Origin: Maribacter stanieri
GTDB taxonomy: Bacteria > Bacteroidota > Bacteroidia > Flavobacteriales > Flavobacteriaceae
DNA: 64,000 nucleotides
Direction: 5' to 3'
Assembly: GCF_900112245.1 (NCBI RefSeq)
Contig: NZ_FOYX01000002.1
Location: 372,001 to 436,000 of the forward strand
Below, piece after piece: positions 46,101-55,300 of this stretch. The translations under genes and the position numbers were made by a program. Under the pieces are notes generated by a model. It was not told where the DNA came from and made no database searches. It worked only from the letters and a program-made list of their open reading frames with translations. Within the stretch, counting starts at the first letter, position 1; each line of letters starts with the position of its first letter.

Positions 46101-46826
46101 ATGAGGAAAGTTATTACGTTACTATTATTAACAACAACGATTTTTAATACAAATGCTCAAAGTGAAATAACTGGAGAAGATGATTTTGGTAGTTGGTTCA
46201 TGTATTTTGGCACCAACAAAATTGCCGATAAATGGAGTATACATACCGAAGCGCAATTTAGGTATTACGAAATGGCTTCTAATTTCAATCAGTTGTTACT
46301 GCGTACGGGAGTCAATTATCATATTAATTCTGATGCCATTGCTACATTAGGGTACGGCTTTATAGACACTGATCCTACTTTTAGAGAATTTGATATTCTT
46401 GGGGACGATGCCTTATTTGAAAATAATTCTATTTCAGAGCATCGTATTTTTGAGCAGTTCATTCTTAAGAACAAGGTCTGGGAATTTAAGTTCGAGCATC
46501 GCTATCGATTAGAGCAACGCTTTGTTCAAAATAACTTTACAGGTATCAGTAATACATTACATAGGGCTCGATATAGAATTCAAATGACCTTGCCCCTAAC
46601 CGATATTTTCTTTTTAAACTTTTATGATGAAATTTTCATCAACCTACAAAATGATGCTTTTGGTCAGAATAGAGCATATGCAGCCCTGGGTGTTAATGTT
46701 ACCGATAATTTGAGCATGCAAGTAGGATATTTAAAGAATCATTTCAGTGAAACTAACTTTGATCGTTTTCAAGTTGGGGTATTTTATAATACAGATTTAA
46801 GAGGCATTTTTAAAAAGAAGGAATAA
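46101..46826 (+). CDS. DUF2490 outer-membrane beta-barrel protein
   Basis: 241 residues with a signal peptide ending near TNAQ. The DUF2490 pattern is visible (DDFGSWFMYFGTNKIADKWS, FRYYEMASNFNQLLLRTGV, HRIFEQFILKNKVWEFKFEH, FNRAYAALGVN-type strands). Alternating hydrophobic residues suggest a barrel of about 10-12 strands. No function is known for the family. It lies between the S9 peptidase gene (30 bp) and the YceI gene (28 bp). Confidence 0.82.
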   Translation: MRKVITLLLLTTTIFNTNAQSEITGEDDFGSWFMYFGTNKIADKWSIHTEAQFRYYEMASNFNQLLLRTGVNYHINSDAIATLGYGFIDTDPTFREFDILGDDALFENNSISEHRIFEQFILKNKVWEFKFEHRYRLEQRFVQNNFTGISNTLHRARYRIQMTLPLTDIFFLNFYDEIFINLQNDAFGQNRAYAALGVNVTDNLSMQVGYLKNHFSETNFDRFQVGVFYNTDLRGIFKKKE

Positions 46827-46854
46827 CTTTATACCATAAACAAATTACATTATC

Positions 46855-47493
46855 ATGAAAAAAATAACTATAACTTTCGTTAGTGCATTATTGATTGTTT
46901 TTGCAAGCTGTAAAGAAACTAAGAAAGGTGAAGAGTCTACTAGTGTAGATGCTTCAACTGAAGCAGTTGAAACCTTCAGTTTAGTACAAGATTCAACAAA
47001 AGTGAGCTTTATTGCTTACAAAACCACAGAAAAAATCCCTGTGGGCGGTAAATTTGAAAAAATCAATTTCACAAAGACAAATAGTGGTGAAACTGCATTG
47101 ACCGCTTTAAATGGTACTGAATTCAGTATTCCCGTAAGTAGCTTATTTACTAATGACCCTACTGGTACAAGAGACCCAAAACTTTTAGAATTTTTCTTTG
47201 GGGTTTTGAAGGATACAGAATTAATCTCTGGTGTTTTTAAAGTTGAAAATGACAAAAGTTCAATTGATATCACTTTAAATGGGGAGACACAGAATATTCC
47301 ACTAGCATATGAAATGAATGGTGACAACAAAATTACTTTCAACGGTGTAATGGATTTAGAAAACTGGAATGCCATGGATGCCGTTGCCTCTATTAATAAG
47401 GCGTGTGAAATATTACACACAGGAAAAGATGGTGTTAGCAAAACTTGGAGCGAAGTTGCCCTAAAAGCAGAAGTTTTACTTGAAAAGAAATAA
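46855..47493 (+). CDS. YceI-family lipoprotein
   Basis: 212 residues with a lipoprotein signal ending at VFASC. The mature part starts with a short acidic linker and then the YceI lipocalin-like barrel (TKVSFIAYKTTEKIPVGGKF, TGTRDPKLLEFFFGVLKDTE, DIENWNAMDAV-type end). YceI proteins bind polyprenoids or similar lipids in the periplasm. It lies 28 bp after the DUF2490 gene, and a strong terminator follows 25 bp after its stop. This closes a four-gene exported-protein operon (BNR, S9, DUF2490, YceI). Confidence 0.87.
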   Translation: MKKITITFVSALLIVFASCKETKKGEESTSVDASTEAVETFSLVQDSTKVSFIAYKTTEKIPVGGKFEKINFTKTNSGETALTALNGTEFSIPVSSLFTNDPTGTRDPKLLEFFFGVLKDTELISGVFKVENDKSSIDITLNGETQNIPLAYEMNGDNKITFNGVMDLENWNAMDAVASINKACEILHTGKDGVSKTWSEVALKAEVLLEKK

Positions 47494-47518
47494 TTAAACT
47501 TATTATCAGTAAAAGAAT

Positions 47519-47545
47519 GAGGTGCCCAACAGCACCTCTTTTTTT
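47519..47545 (+). terminator. Intrinsic terminator after YceI gene
   Basis: GAGGTGC and GCACCTC form a 7-bp stem around CCAACA, followed by seven T residues. Confidence 0.92.
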
Positions 47546-47642
47546 ATCCTTAAAAATTAAAAGTATTGCTCATTTCAAGTAACGGTTTGATATTGCCTTA
47601 ATTTATGTCTAATTTAACAATTCATAACAAAATTAGAACATC

Positions 47643-48236
47643 ATGAAAATATTTAAAACGCAATTAGCACTACTAGCAATATTAGTTGCTTTTAGTTGCA
47701 AAGAAGTAAAAAAAGAAGCTTCTGACGCAAAGGAAGAAGTAGAAGAACTTATGGATGAGGCTAAAACTGAAATGAACGAAGAGGAAACTGTCGTGAAATT
47801 TATGTTAGAGCCCAAAAGTGATAGTAAAGTAAAAGGTGAAGTAACTTTTACTGAGGAGGATGATGAAGTAAGTATGGTAGCGGTATTATCTGGACTTACA
47901 GAAGGAGAACACGCTATACATATTCACCAGACTGCAGATTGTACTGCAGCTGATGGTTCTTCTGCAGGAGGTCACTGGAATCCAACAAACGAGCCACATG
48001 GTAAATGGGGTGCATCTGAAGGATACCATAAAGGAGATATTGGAAACTTTACTGCAGATGCCGATGGTAATGCAAAAGTTGAATTCTCTACAGAAGAATG
48101 GTGCATTGGATGTGATGACGAAAACAAAAACATTTTAGGAAAAGGAGTAATTGTACACCAAGGCGTAGATGATTTCACCTCTCAACCTAGTGGTGCTGCT
48201 GGTGCACGTGTTAGTTGTGCCGGTATTATTGAATAG
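47643..48236 (+). CDS. sodC: Cu/Zn superoxide dismutase lipoprotein
   Basis: 197 residues. A lipoprotein signal ends at VAFSC, followed by an acidic/lysine helix (KKEASDAKEEVEELMDEAKT) as a spacer. The SodC barrel has copper and zinc ligands in HAIHIHQ, GGHWNP, GYHKGDIGN and VHQGVDDF, and the disulfide pair C101-type (TADCTAAD) with VSCAGII at the end. It dismutates superoxide in the periplasm or at the surface. Monocistronic between two terminators, with the sigma factor gene downstream. Confidence 0.93.
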   Translation: MKIFKTQLALLAILVAFSCKEVKKEASDAKEEVEELMDEAKTEMNEEETVVKFMLEPKSDSKVKGEVTFTEEDDEVSMVAVLSGLTEGEHAIHIHQTADCTAADGSSAGGHWNPTNEPHGKWGASEGYHKGDIGNFTADADGNAKVEFSTEEWCIGCDDENKNILGKGVIVHQGVDDFTSQPSGAAGARVSCAGIIE

Positions 48237-48255
48237 GGTTAATAATATTTTTTTT

Positions 48256-48283
48256 AAAAGCTGTTCTTAGAACAGCTTTTTTT
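48256..48283 (+). terminator. Intrinsic terminator after sodC
   Basis: AAAAGCTGTTC and GAACAGCTTTT form a perfect 11-bp stem around TTA, and the T-run extends to seven bases. Confidence 0.9.
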
Positions 48284-48310
48284 ATTTTTAATCGATTTAA
48301 AAAAGCACTC

Positions 48311-48847
48311 ATGCAATTAGACCGTTTGGTTAATCAATTTAGAAAGAAAGACCCCTCCGCTTTCGAGAAGTTATACGGTATGTATGCCGATAATATTTGT
48401 GGCGTAATTAATACCATAGTCAAAAACGACGCTTTATCTCAAGAAATTTGTCAAGACGTTTTTATAAAAATTTGGAACAACTGCGAAAGTTATAATTCAT
48501 CTAAAGGAAGATTCTTTACATGGATTTTGAACATAGCCAGAAATGCGGCTATCGATGAAATACGCAGTAGGTCGTATAAAAATGATAAAAAGAACCTTTC
48601 CGCAGATTACTTCGTAGGTATTTTACAGAACAAACAGGAAGAAGAAAGTTCTACTGTAGATACCAAAGGATTGAGGGATCTAGTTAAGAATTTAAAGGAA
48701 AAATGTGTTCAAATCATAGAACTGTTATACTTTAGAGGATATACTCAAAAAGATGCTGCAGAAGAATTGGAAATTCCGATAGGTACTGTCAAAACAAGGA
48801 ATAGGAGTTGCATTTCCCAATTAAGGGAGAATATGGAGGTTAAGTAG
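48311..48847 (+). CDS. ECF-type RNA polymerase sigma factor
   Basis: 178 residues with sigma region 2 (AFEKLYGMYADNICGVI, ALSQEICQDVFIKIWNNCES, FFTWILNIARNAAIDEIRSR) and region 4 (IIELLYFRGYTQKDAAEELE, IPIGTVKTRNRS). It directs RNA polymerase to stress or envelope promoters. Its stop is one base before the ATG of the anti-sigma gene, so the two are translated together. Its target promoters cannot be told from sequence here. Confidence 0.92.
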   Translation: MQLDRLVNQFRKKDPSAFEKLYGMYADNICGVINTIVKNDALSQEICQDVFIKIWNNCESYNSSKGRFFTWILNIARNAAIDEIRSRSYKNDKKNLSADYFVGILQNKQEEESSTVDTKGLRDLVKNLKEKCVQIIELLYFRGYTQKDAAEELEIPIGTVKTRNRSCISQLRENMEVK

Positions 48848-48848
48848 T

Positions 48849-49643
48849 ATGGATGTAGAAAAGTACATAGCATCAGGAATTTTAGAGCTTTATATAGCTG
48901 GTATACTTTCAGATAAAGAAAATCTGGAAATTGCCAACTACGCAAAAGAGTACCCAGAAATTCAAAAAGAAATTGAAGCGATTGAGGCTTCAATATTAGA
49001 ATTATCAAGAAAAGCATCACCAGGATATAACTATTCGTTTAAATCATTAATGAATAGGATAAATAAAGAGGTTAAAGTAGTTTCTATCAATGATAAACGA
49101 GGCACCCCATTATTATCTTATATAGGTTTGGCTGCATCAGTTTTACTAGCCGTTGGTTTGTTTTGGATGTATCAGCAAAATCAAGATTTAAAGTCAGAAA
49201 TTGAGTTAGTTGAAAAACAAAATGTTGATCTTGAGCAGCAAATAGCTGACACGGACTCTTCATTAGAACAGACACAAGATTTATTGAATTCGCTGCGTGA
49301 TAAAAACATTAGTGTAACTACGTTGGGCGGACAAGATATTTCGCCAACATCATACGCAAAAGCGTATTGGAACAAGGAAAACAAAAAGGTATTTATAGAT
49401 GCCAAAGGTTTACCTGAGCCTCCAGATGGTTTTGTATATCAAGTATGGTCTCTTAAACTTTCACCGCTTACTCCTACCAGTATGGGTCTGCTAGAAGATT
49501 TTGCTACGGATGAAAATAAAGTCTTTGCATTAAATAACCCTAATGACTCAGAGGCATTTGGTATTACGTTAGAACCGGCAGGTGGTAGCGAAGCACCAAC
49601 ACTAGAACAACTATATACACTTGGTGTAGTATCAGCTTCATAA
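48849..49643 (+). CDS. Anti-sigma factor (RskA/anti-sigma-K type)
   Basis: 264 residues. An N-terminal cytosolic helical domain binds the sigma factor (KYIASGILELYIAGILSDKE). A single transmembrane helix follows near residue 85-105 (LLSYIGLAASVLLAVGLFWM), then a coiled coil (ELVEKQNVDLEQQIADTDSS). The periplasmic RskA-like domain ends with PPDGFVYQVWSLKLSP, GITLEPAGGSEAPT. The arrangement is typical for regulated proteolysis of anti-sigma factors. It pairs with the upstream ECF gene. Confidence 0.9.
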   Translation: MDVEKYIASGILELYIAGILSDKENLEIANYAKEYPEIQKEIEAIEASILELSRKASPGYNYSFKSLMNRINKEVKVVSINDKRGTPLLSYIGLAASVLLAVGLFWMYQQNQDLKSEIELVEKQNVDLEQQIADTDSSLEQTQDLLNSLRDKNISVTTLGGQDISPTSYAKAYWNKENKKVFIDAKGLPEPPDGFVYQVWSLKLSPLTPTSMGLLEDFATDENKVFALNNPNDSEAFGITLEPAGGSEAPTLEQLYTLGVVSAS

Positions 49644-49661
49644 CGAATTAAAATTTAAAGT

Positions 49662-49699
49662 AAAAATGGGTAGATTTTAAAATCTGCCCATTTTTTTTT
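49662..49699 (+). terminator. Long-stem intrinsic terminator after the anti-sigma gene
   Basis: AAAATGGGTAGATTTT (49663-49678) and AAAATCTGCCCATTTT (49679-49694) pair along their full length with one G-U, and a T-run of nine bases follows. Confidence 0.9.
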
Positions 49700-49713
49700 A
49701 CTATTTTTCGTAT

Positions 49714-49896
49714 ATGGATTTAAAGAAACTTTTTGGAACCGTTTTAACCTTATTAGGCATTGGCGGACTTGTTTATACTGCAATTTTATTTGGGAATAGT
49801 ACAGGCACTACAAAACAACTTATTGTTTACGGTGTATTAGGCGCTATCTTTTTCTTTTCTGGAATTGGACTTATAAGAAATACGAGTAAGGGTTAG
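49714..49896 (+). CDS. Small two-helix membrane protein
   Basis: 60 residues, almost entirely two transmembrane helices (LFGTVLTLLGIGGLVYTAIL and LIVYGVLGAIFFFSGIGLI) joined by NSTGTTKQ. The lysine-rich ends suggest both termini in the cytosol. No function is known. It begins 15 bp after the terminator and is convergent with the VOC gene. Confidence 0.7.
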   Translation: MDLKKLFGTVLTLLGIGGLVYTAILFGNSTGTTKQLIVYGVLGAIFFFSGIGLIRNTSKG

Positions 49897-49915
49897 TATT
49901 TAATAACCTCTTTAA

Positions 49916-50959
49916 TTACCGGTCCTTTTTTACACGATGCAAGCTTAAACTTTTAACCAACCATTTTGGTAATGTTTTATGCGGATTCCTATTTTTGAGA
50001 TTTAAGTACAATCCTAATGATTTTAGAATAGGAACTTTATGGGTTTCTACCAATTCTATCAATGTACCATCTGGATCTTCCATATAACTAAAATGCCCGG
50101 CAGCATCGCCCATATCAAAACTATTGGCACTATCTACCGTAAATGCGTAATTGTTTTTCTTTGCTTTATCTCTTATAAAACACATACCCGAAACATCGAA
50201 ACATAGGTGTATGTACCCTAAATCTCCCCAAAGTCGATTTTCAAATATTTTATTAGGAGTGCTGTCCAAAACTTGAATCAATTCTAATTGACTAGGCCCC
50301 AATAAATCTCCGAAACCACCAAATTGTTTTCGTTCTTGTTTTATAACAACCCTTCTAAATCTGCCTTTACCAGCACCTTTGAAAGCTTCAATATTATCAT
50401 ATTCAATAATTGAATAATCTAACATGGTACCGTAGAACTCTAAAGAACGCTCCATATCACAGACACCAATAACAGCACCTAACACTCCACCATTATTAGA
50501 CGGTTGTTTACAAAAAACATAATGATCTTCAACCATTTGCACTCGATTACCAAAAGGATCGGTAAAGTAAAAGTTAGGACAGAATGATTGATTGATATCC
50601 GATAAATCAGACACTTTTAATCCCCTTAAATATGAATGAATTTCGGTTAGATTATTACATCTAATTTTCATTGCATAGATACCTAAATCTCCAAATTCAA
50701 TAGGAACTCTAGGTGCTCTTGGTTGTCGGTCTTTAAACTGCCAAATCTCCAATCCGCCGCCACCAATCATATTCAAGGCAAAATATGCTTCTCTTCTTTC
50801 GGCTTTATCATTAGTATACTGGGTCATTAATGATGCGACTGCCTCATCTTCGAACAATAAAATATCAAAACCTAAATGCTTTCTATACCAATTAAATACT
50901 TCTTTGACATCGCAAACACCAATACCAATTTGCTGAATACCATTAATAATTTCAACCAT
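49916..50959 (-). CDS. Two-domain VOC-family protein
   Basis: 347 residues with two VOC modules (GIQQIGIGVCDVKEVFNWYR and VLGAVIGVCDMERSLEFYGT), each with a C-terminal strand ending in an acidic metal-ligand position (RVQMVEDHYVF, GTLIELVETHK). The double-module layout resembles extradiol dioxygenases and HPPD relatives, but no specific reaction can be claimed. Its start overlaps the end of the glycosyltransferase gene by 8 bases, which implies translational coupling. Confidence 0.78.
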   Translation of the reverse strand: MVEIINGIQQIGIGVCDVKEVFNWYRKHLGFDILLFEDEAVASLMTQYTNDKAERREAYFALNMIGGGGLEIWQFKDRQPRAPRVPIEFGDLGIYAMKIRCNNLTEIHSYLRGLKVSDLSDINQSFCPNFYFTDPFGNRVQMVEDHYVFCKQPSNNGGVLGAVIGVCDMERSLEFYGTMLDYSIIEYDNIEAFKGAGKGRFRRVVIKQERKQFGGFGDLLGPSQLELIQVLDSTPNKIFENRLWGDLGYIHLCFDVSGMCFIRDKAKKNNYAFTVDSANSFDMGDAAGHFSYMEDPDGTLIELVETHKVPILKSLGLYLNLKNRNPHKTLPKWLVKSLSLHRVKKDR

Positions 50960-51656
50960 TGTATGGGGTGCGTATCAACTTGTTATGAAGTGTTTTTAGT
51001 TTGTTGCCTGGGTAACCGAATTTGAATAAAACAACCAATAGAAAATTTGAAAGATTTACCCTCAAATATGAATTGCACTCATATTTACGCGCAGAGACTA
51101 CCAAGTCATTCTTAACTATTGTATATGGTATATTCTGTTTCTTCATTCTATCGAAAAATTCAAAATCTTCCATTAAGACTTGCGCTTCATTGAATCTGCC
51201 TAGTTTTTCAAAAATATCTTTTTTAATAAATAGGCATTGATCTCCTCCTCCAGTAAACAAGCCGTCTTTTGCCGTAAAAGATGCATTTACGCGTAAATAC
51301 CAGGTATCCTTATCAAAGCGATATGTAAAAAATCCTGCTGCATATCCGTTTTTAAAGCTGCGTAAAATATCATCTATAAACTCCTGCGGCGGTACAACAT
51401 CGGCATGTAAAAAAACCAAGGTATTTCCCAAAGCAGCTTGTGACGCCTCATTCATTTGTGCAGCCCTGCCTTTATCTTTACAATGTAATACCTTTACTTT
51501 TTGACTGCATTCTAACATGTCTATAGTATCAGTATTACCAGGAGAAACTGCAACTATAATTTCCAAGAGCTTTTCATGTTCAATAAAACAAGCAACTTTA
51601 AAGAGTCGCTGCAGGTTATCAAATTCATTATGAGCTGGAATTATAATACTTATCAT
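50952..51656 (-). CDS. Family 2 glycosyltransferase (TIGR04283-like)
   Basis: 234 residues, a short cytosolic GT-A glycosyltransferase. The nucleotide-binding start is ISIIIPAHNEFDNLQRLFK. The metal-binding motif is HADVV, followed by DQCLFIKKDIFEKLGRFNE and LMEDFEFFDRMKKQNI. The sequence fits the group named TIGR04283, annotated as arsenosugar-type glycosyltransferases; that name reflects neighbour genes absent here. Its end overlaps the VOC gene start. Confidence 0.85.
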   Translation of the reverse strand: MISIIIPAHNEFDNLQRLFKVACFIEHEKLLEIIVAVSPGNTDTIDMLECSQKVKVLHCKDKGRAAQMNEASQAALGNTLVFLHADVVPPQEFIDDILRSFKNGYAAGFFTYRFDKDTWYLRVNASFTAKDGLFTGGGDQCLFIKKDIFEKLGRFNEAQVLMEDFEFFDRMKKQNIPYTIVKNDLVVSARKYECNSYLRVNLSNFLLVVLFKFGYPGNKLKTLHNKLIRTPYNG

Positions 51657-51867
51657 GGCAATAGTTAAGGCATTTTTATTAAAAAGTAAAACAGCATTTA
51701 AATAGTATATAGTTTTACGCCTTACTTACGCAAATTGAGGAAAATAGTTTTAAAACTATCGTATATTTTTAAAAATAATACTGTAATCAATTAAATAAAG
51801 GTGCGACAAATGTTTCATGAACCTTTTAACTATAATTACGTAGCTATAGGTAACCTAAAATAATACT

Positions 51868-52656
51868 ATGAAACTTAAATTATATTTTCTTGCGACTTTA
51901 TTTGCACTGTCCTGCACTGCTAAAACCGGACTTCAAGCACAAGTAGAAACTGCAAACGAAACAGATTTTAATAAGTTATCCGAATCGTTTTTAAAGCGAA
52001 TCAGAGATGACAAGGATACGCAAGAAATACAAGATATTTTAGCCAACACAACTATTGAAGAATTAGATAACGCCTTAGATACAAATGATAAGCGATTAGC
52101 TTTTTGGTTAAATATTTATAATGGCTACATACAGGTGATTTTGCAGAAAAATCCAGAATTATACGATGATCGCGGTAGCTTTTTCAAATTAGAGCAAATT
52201 AAGATTGCCGGTGAAATGGTTTCTTTTGCAAAAATAGAACATGGAATAATTAGAAAATCGCAATGGGAATACGGTCTAGGCTATATACGCAAATGGTTCC
52301 CTGGTAAATTTGAACGTAAACTACGTGTAAACAAGCCTGTATATAACGTACACTTTGCCTTAAACTGCGGAGCTAAAGATTGTCCTCCAGTAGCAATCTA
52401 TGAGTGGGAACGCTTACCTGAACAATTAAAAATAGGGACAAAAAAGCTTTTAGAAAATACAAGTGAATTTAATAGTGAAACTAATGTAGTTAAGGTTACT
52501 TCTTTATTTAGTTGGTTTAGAGGTGATTTTGGAGGTAAAGGTGGTATCAAGAAAATCTTAAAAGAAAATGAGATAATACCTTCGACCAAAGGTGTAGATA
52601 TCGAATACACCAATTACGATTGGACATTATATCTAGATAATTTTATTGAATTATAA
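51868..52656 (+). CDS. Exported DUF547 protein
   Basis: 262 residues with a signal or lipoprotein-like N-terminus (LFALSCTAKTG, a lipobox-like cysteine at C16). The DUF547 core follows (KRLAFWLNIYNGYIQVIL, FALNCGAKDCPPVAIYEWER). DUF547 is a papain-like fold of unknown role. It is followed by a 13-bp hairpin. It starts 211 bp after the glycosyltransferase start on the opposite strand, so the promoters are separate. Confidence 0.83.
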   Translation: MKLKLYFLATLFALSCTAKTGLQAQVETANETDFNKLSESFLKRIRDDKDTQEIQDILANTTIEELDNALDTNDKRLAFWLNIYNGYIQVILQKNPELYDDRGSFFKLEQIKIAGEMVSFAKIEHGIIRKSQWEYGLGYIRKWFPGKFERKLRVNKPVYNVHFALNCGAKDCPPVAIYEWERLPEQLKIGTKKLLENTSEFNSETNVVKVTSLFSWFRGDFGGKGGIKKILKENEIIPSTKGVDIEYTNYDWTLYLDNFIEL

Positions 52657-52665
52657 ACAGCTTAA

Positions 52666-52704
52666 CCTTATGTATTTGCTACATTTAAAATCAAATACAT
52701 AAGG
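52666..52704. other. Perfect 13-bp inverted repeat
   Basis: CCTTATGTATTTG (52666-52678) pairs with CAAATACATAAGG (52692-52704) around a 13-base loop, nine bases after the DUF547 stop. No strong T-run follows, so it may be a terminator variant or a protein-binding site. Confidence 0.5.
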
Positions 52705-52764
52705 ATAATTTTATATTTGATTCTCTTATTTATTTCTTTTTACCATGGTTAAAATGTAGAATGG

Positions 52765-52772
52765 TAAATTTG
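52765..52772 (+). promoter_or_regulatory. Likely -7 promoter element of the exporter gene
   Basis: TAAATTTG exactly matches TAnnTTTG, 26 bases before the exporter ATG. No clear -33 TTTG is seen at the right distance. Confidence 0.4.
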
Positions 52773-52798
52773 CACCCGAATTAGATTTATTTTCCTCT

Positions 52799-55042
52799 AT
52801 GAAGGTTGGCTTTGGTTTCCTTAAAAAATTCTTTATTGCGCTATTTATCCTATTAGGAGTTTTGGCTGCCTCTAAATTGGATGAGCTTCAGTTTTCATTT
52901 GATTTTAGTCAATTTTTTCCTGAAGAAGATCCAGATTTAGCCTTTTACGATGATTATGTTGAGGAATTTGGAACTGATGACAATTTCCTATTAATTGCCG
53001 TTAAAAACAAACCCAATGTATTTCAGCAAGATTTCTTAAATAAATTTCAAGCGTTTTCCGAAGAAAGCAAAAGCTTTGAATATGTTTTAGAAAGTAGCTC
53101 TTTAACCTCGCTCTCCTACCCGCTTAAAACCTCTTTTGGCTATACTACGCTGCCAATTATTCATATAAAAGATTCCACCCAATACCAGAAAGATTGGAAA
53201 AAAATTCAAGAAGATTCCCTATTCATAAACGTACTTGTAGATGAAAAGAGAATGTCGCTCGTATTAGCATTAGAAACAGAAGACAATTTAGATTACAAAC
53301 AGTCAGAACTTCTTCTAAACAGTATAAGAGCTTCATTAAAAGAGCATAATTTACCGCATTACCATATTCTTGGTAGAGCTTTTTTCTATGAAGCAATTGT
53401 TGATATGCAAAAGAGCGAAGTACTAACAACTACTATAGTAGCGTCTATTCTAGTTTTTATCATTCTCTTGTTGGTGTATAAAAGTATGCCGGTGGTATTA
53501 ATTTCTGTAGTCTCTATAGCTACCTCTCTTTTGCTTTTTATGGGCTTGCTGGGCTGGCTAGGAAAAGAACTAAATGCAATGGCCGCATTTTACCCAGTGC
53601 TCATGCTCATCGTGGGTACTTCTGATGTTATTCACCTAACCGATAGTTATATTAGAAAATTACATAGTGGTACACCACCATACCATGCCATAAAATCTTC
53701 CCTTAAAGAAGTTGGTATGACTACCCTACTTACGTCAATAACTACTGCGGTTGGTTTTGTTACCTTACTTTCCTCTAGATTGGTAAGCATTCAAGAATTC
53801 GGAATAAACGCCGCTATCGGTGTCTTAGTGGCTTATATCACCGTAATCTTATTTACTGGCTCATTACTTATAAGCATACCTGAAAAATTGTTAACCGGAC
53901 GTAAAACTATTTCAGAAAACTGGGTCAACTATCTTTTAAAAATAAATACGTTCACCAAAAACTACCCAAAATCTATCATTATTGGTACGGTAGTATTCAC
54001 TTTTCTATGTTTTGTTGGTATTAGTATTGTACAAACAAATCAAGAACTAAAAAACACCTTACCTGCAGGAAGTGAAATAGCAAATGATTTCGATTATTTC
54101 CAATCCAACTACTCAGGATTTAGACCTTTGGAAATTGCAGTAATGAGTACTGATGGCAATAAGGTAACCGATTTTAAAGTTGCCCAAGAAATTGAAAAAC
54201 TACTGGTTTATCTAAAGACATTTAAAAGTATTGGTAACGTGCAATCTGCCAACCTTCCTTATAAGATTTTCAATAAGGCAAACAACTTAAATAGTTCTGC
54301 ATATTTTACGTTACCTAGCGATGAGAAAACCTTTTTAAAATACCAAAAAGATACGCGCAAGCTAGCTCGTAAACAATTAGCTAAATTTGTTAATACCGAT
54401 GAAACTATTGCCCGTATTAACGGAAGACTACAAGACATTGGTACCGATAAATTAAAAGTTGTTTACAGTGATATTGATAATTTTGCTAAAACGAAATTAG
54501 ACACCTCTCTCGTTGCTATTAAAGTGACCGGAAAAAGCATCTTACTAGATAAAAACTCTGAATACATTAGAAGTAGCCTATTAGAAGGACTTCTTTATGG
54601 ATTATTAGTTATCGGAGTTATCATGGCTTTTGTTTTTAGAGATATCAAAATCTTTTTAATATCTCTAGTACCCAATATTTTACCCATACTGTTTGCGGGT
54701 GGAATTTTAGGATTTTTAGGTATACCACTAGAAGCTTCCCTTTCTGTGGTTTTTGCTATCGTCTTTGGTATTGCCGTTGATGATACAATTCACTTTCTAG
54801 GAAAGTATAAATTAAGTATTACGCAAGGCTTGGATAAAGAAGCTGCACTTGAAAAGACATTTGCACAAACCGGTAGAGCATTAGTAATAACTACCATTAT
54901 CCTATTTTTTGGATTTATGGTGATGCTATTTTCAATTCATCAACCAAGTGTTACCATTGGGTTGATAATTAGTGTAACCTTAGTAACAGCATTAATACTA
55001 GATTTGCTGTTATTACCTGTACTACTAAGAAAATTACTTTAG
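52799..55042 (+). CDS. RND/MMPL-family exporter
   Basis: 747 residues with the two-half layout of an RND transporter. Each half has a periplasmic loop (about residues 30-200 and 400-580) followed by a five- to six-helix membrane cluster (VVLISVVSIATSLLLFMGLL; FLISLVPNILPILFAGGILG). Acidic residues in MLIVGTSDVIHLTDSYIR and FGIAVDDTIHFLGKYK lie in the helices that normally carry the proton path. Such proteins export lipids or hydrophobic compounds in the inner membrane. No membrane-fusion partner or outer-membrane channel is adjacent. Confidence 0.88.
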   Translation: MKVGFGFLKKFFIALFILLGVLAASKLDELQFSFDFSQFFPEEDPDLAFYDDYVEEFGTDDNFLLIAVKNKPNVFQQDFLNKFQAFSEESKSFEYVLESSSLTSLSYPLKTSFGYTTLPIIHIKDSTQYQKDWKKIQEDSLFINVLVDEKRMSLVLALETEDNLDYKQSELLLNSIRASLKEHNLPHYHILGRAFFYEAIVDMQKSEVLTTTIVASILVFIILLLVYKSMPVVLISVVSIATSLLLFMGLLGWLGKELNAMAAFYPVLMLIVGTSDVIHLTDSYIRKLHSGTPPYHAIKSSLKEVGMTTLLTSITTAVGFVTLLSSRLVSIQEFGINAAIGVLVAYITVILFTGSLLISIPEKLLTGRKTISENWVNYLLKINTFTKNYPKSIIIGTVVFTFLCFVGISIVQTNQELKNTLPAGSEIANDFDYFQSNYSGFRPLEIAVMSTDGNKVTDFKVAQEIEKLLVYLKTFKSIGNVQSANLPYKIFNKANNLNSSAYFTLPSDEKTFLKYQKDTRKLARKQLAKFVNTDETIARINGRLQDIGTDKLKVVYSDIDNFAKTKLDTSLVAIKVTGKSILLDKNSEYIRSSLLEGLLYGLLVIGVIMAFVFRDIKIFLISLVPNILPILFAGGILGFLGIPLEASLSVVFAIVFGIAVDDTIHFLGKYKLSITQGLDKEAALEKTFAQTGRALVITTIILFFGFMVMLFSIHQPSVTIGLIISVTLVTALILDLLLLPVLLRKLL

Positions 55043-55073
55043 ATAGAACGATTAGTTCTATGAAGCGTTTTTT
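55043..55073 (+). terminator. Possible terminator after the exporter gene
   Basis: ATAGAAC (55043-55049) and GTTCTAT (55055-55061) form a 7-bp stem, with six T residues starting a few bases later. This is weak because of the spacing. The rest of the 343-bp gap to the TPR gene holds only the hairpin at 55301 and AT-rich sequence. Confidence 0.4.
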
Positions 55074-55300
55074 GTAATGATCTATAGGCAAAAATGCTTT
55101 TGCCAACCATTAAAATCATTAAACTTATCCATAATGTAAAGAGTAGGTATTCCATAACACTAATTGGTTTACTTGGTTACTTTTAGTTCACACATTTAAG
55201 ATGCTGGGACATTTTAAATGTATTTGGTCGATAAATATATGTATTTCATCTATCACGCTGTTAAAAAAAACCAAATTTTCGACGAAATACATAATAATAA

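Noticed and set aside
50952-51656. True arsenosugar biosynthesis enzyme
   Set aside because: The family label derives from gene neighbours (arsenic methyltransferase and others) that are absent here, so only glycosyltransferase is claimed.
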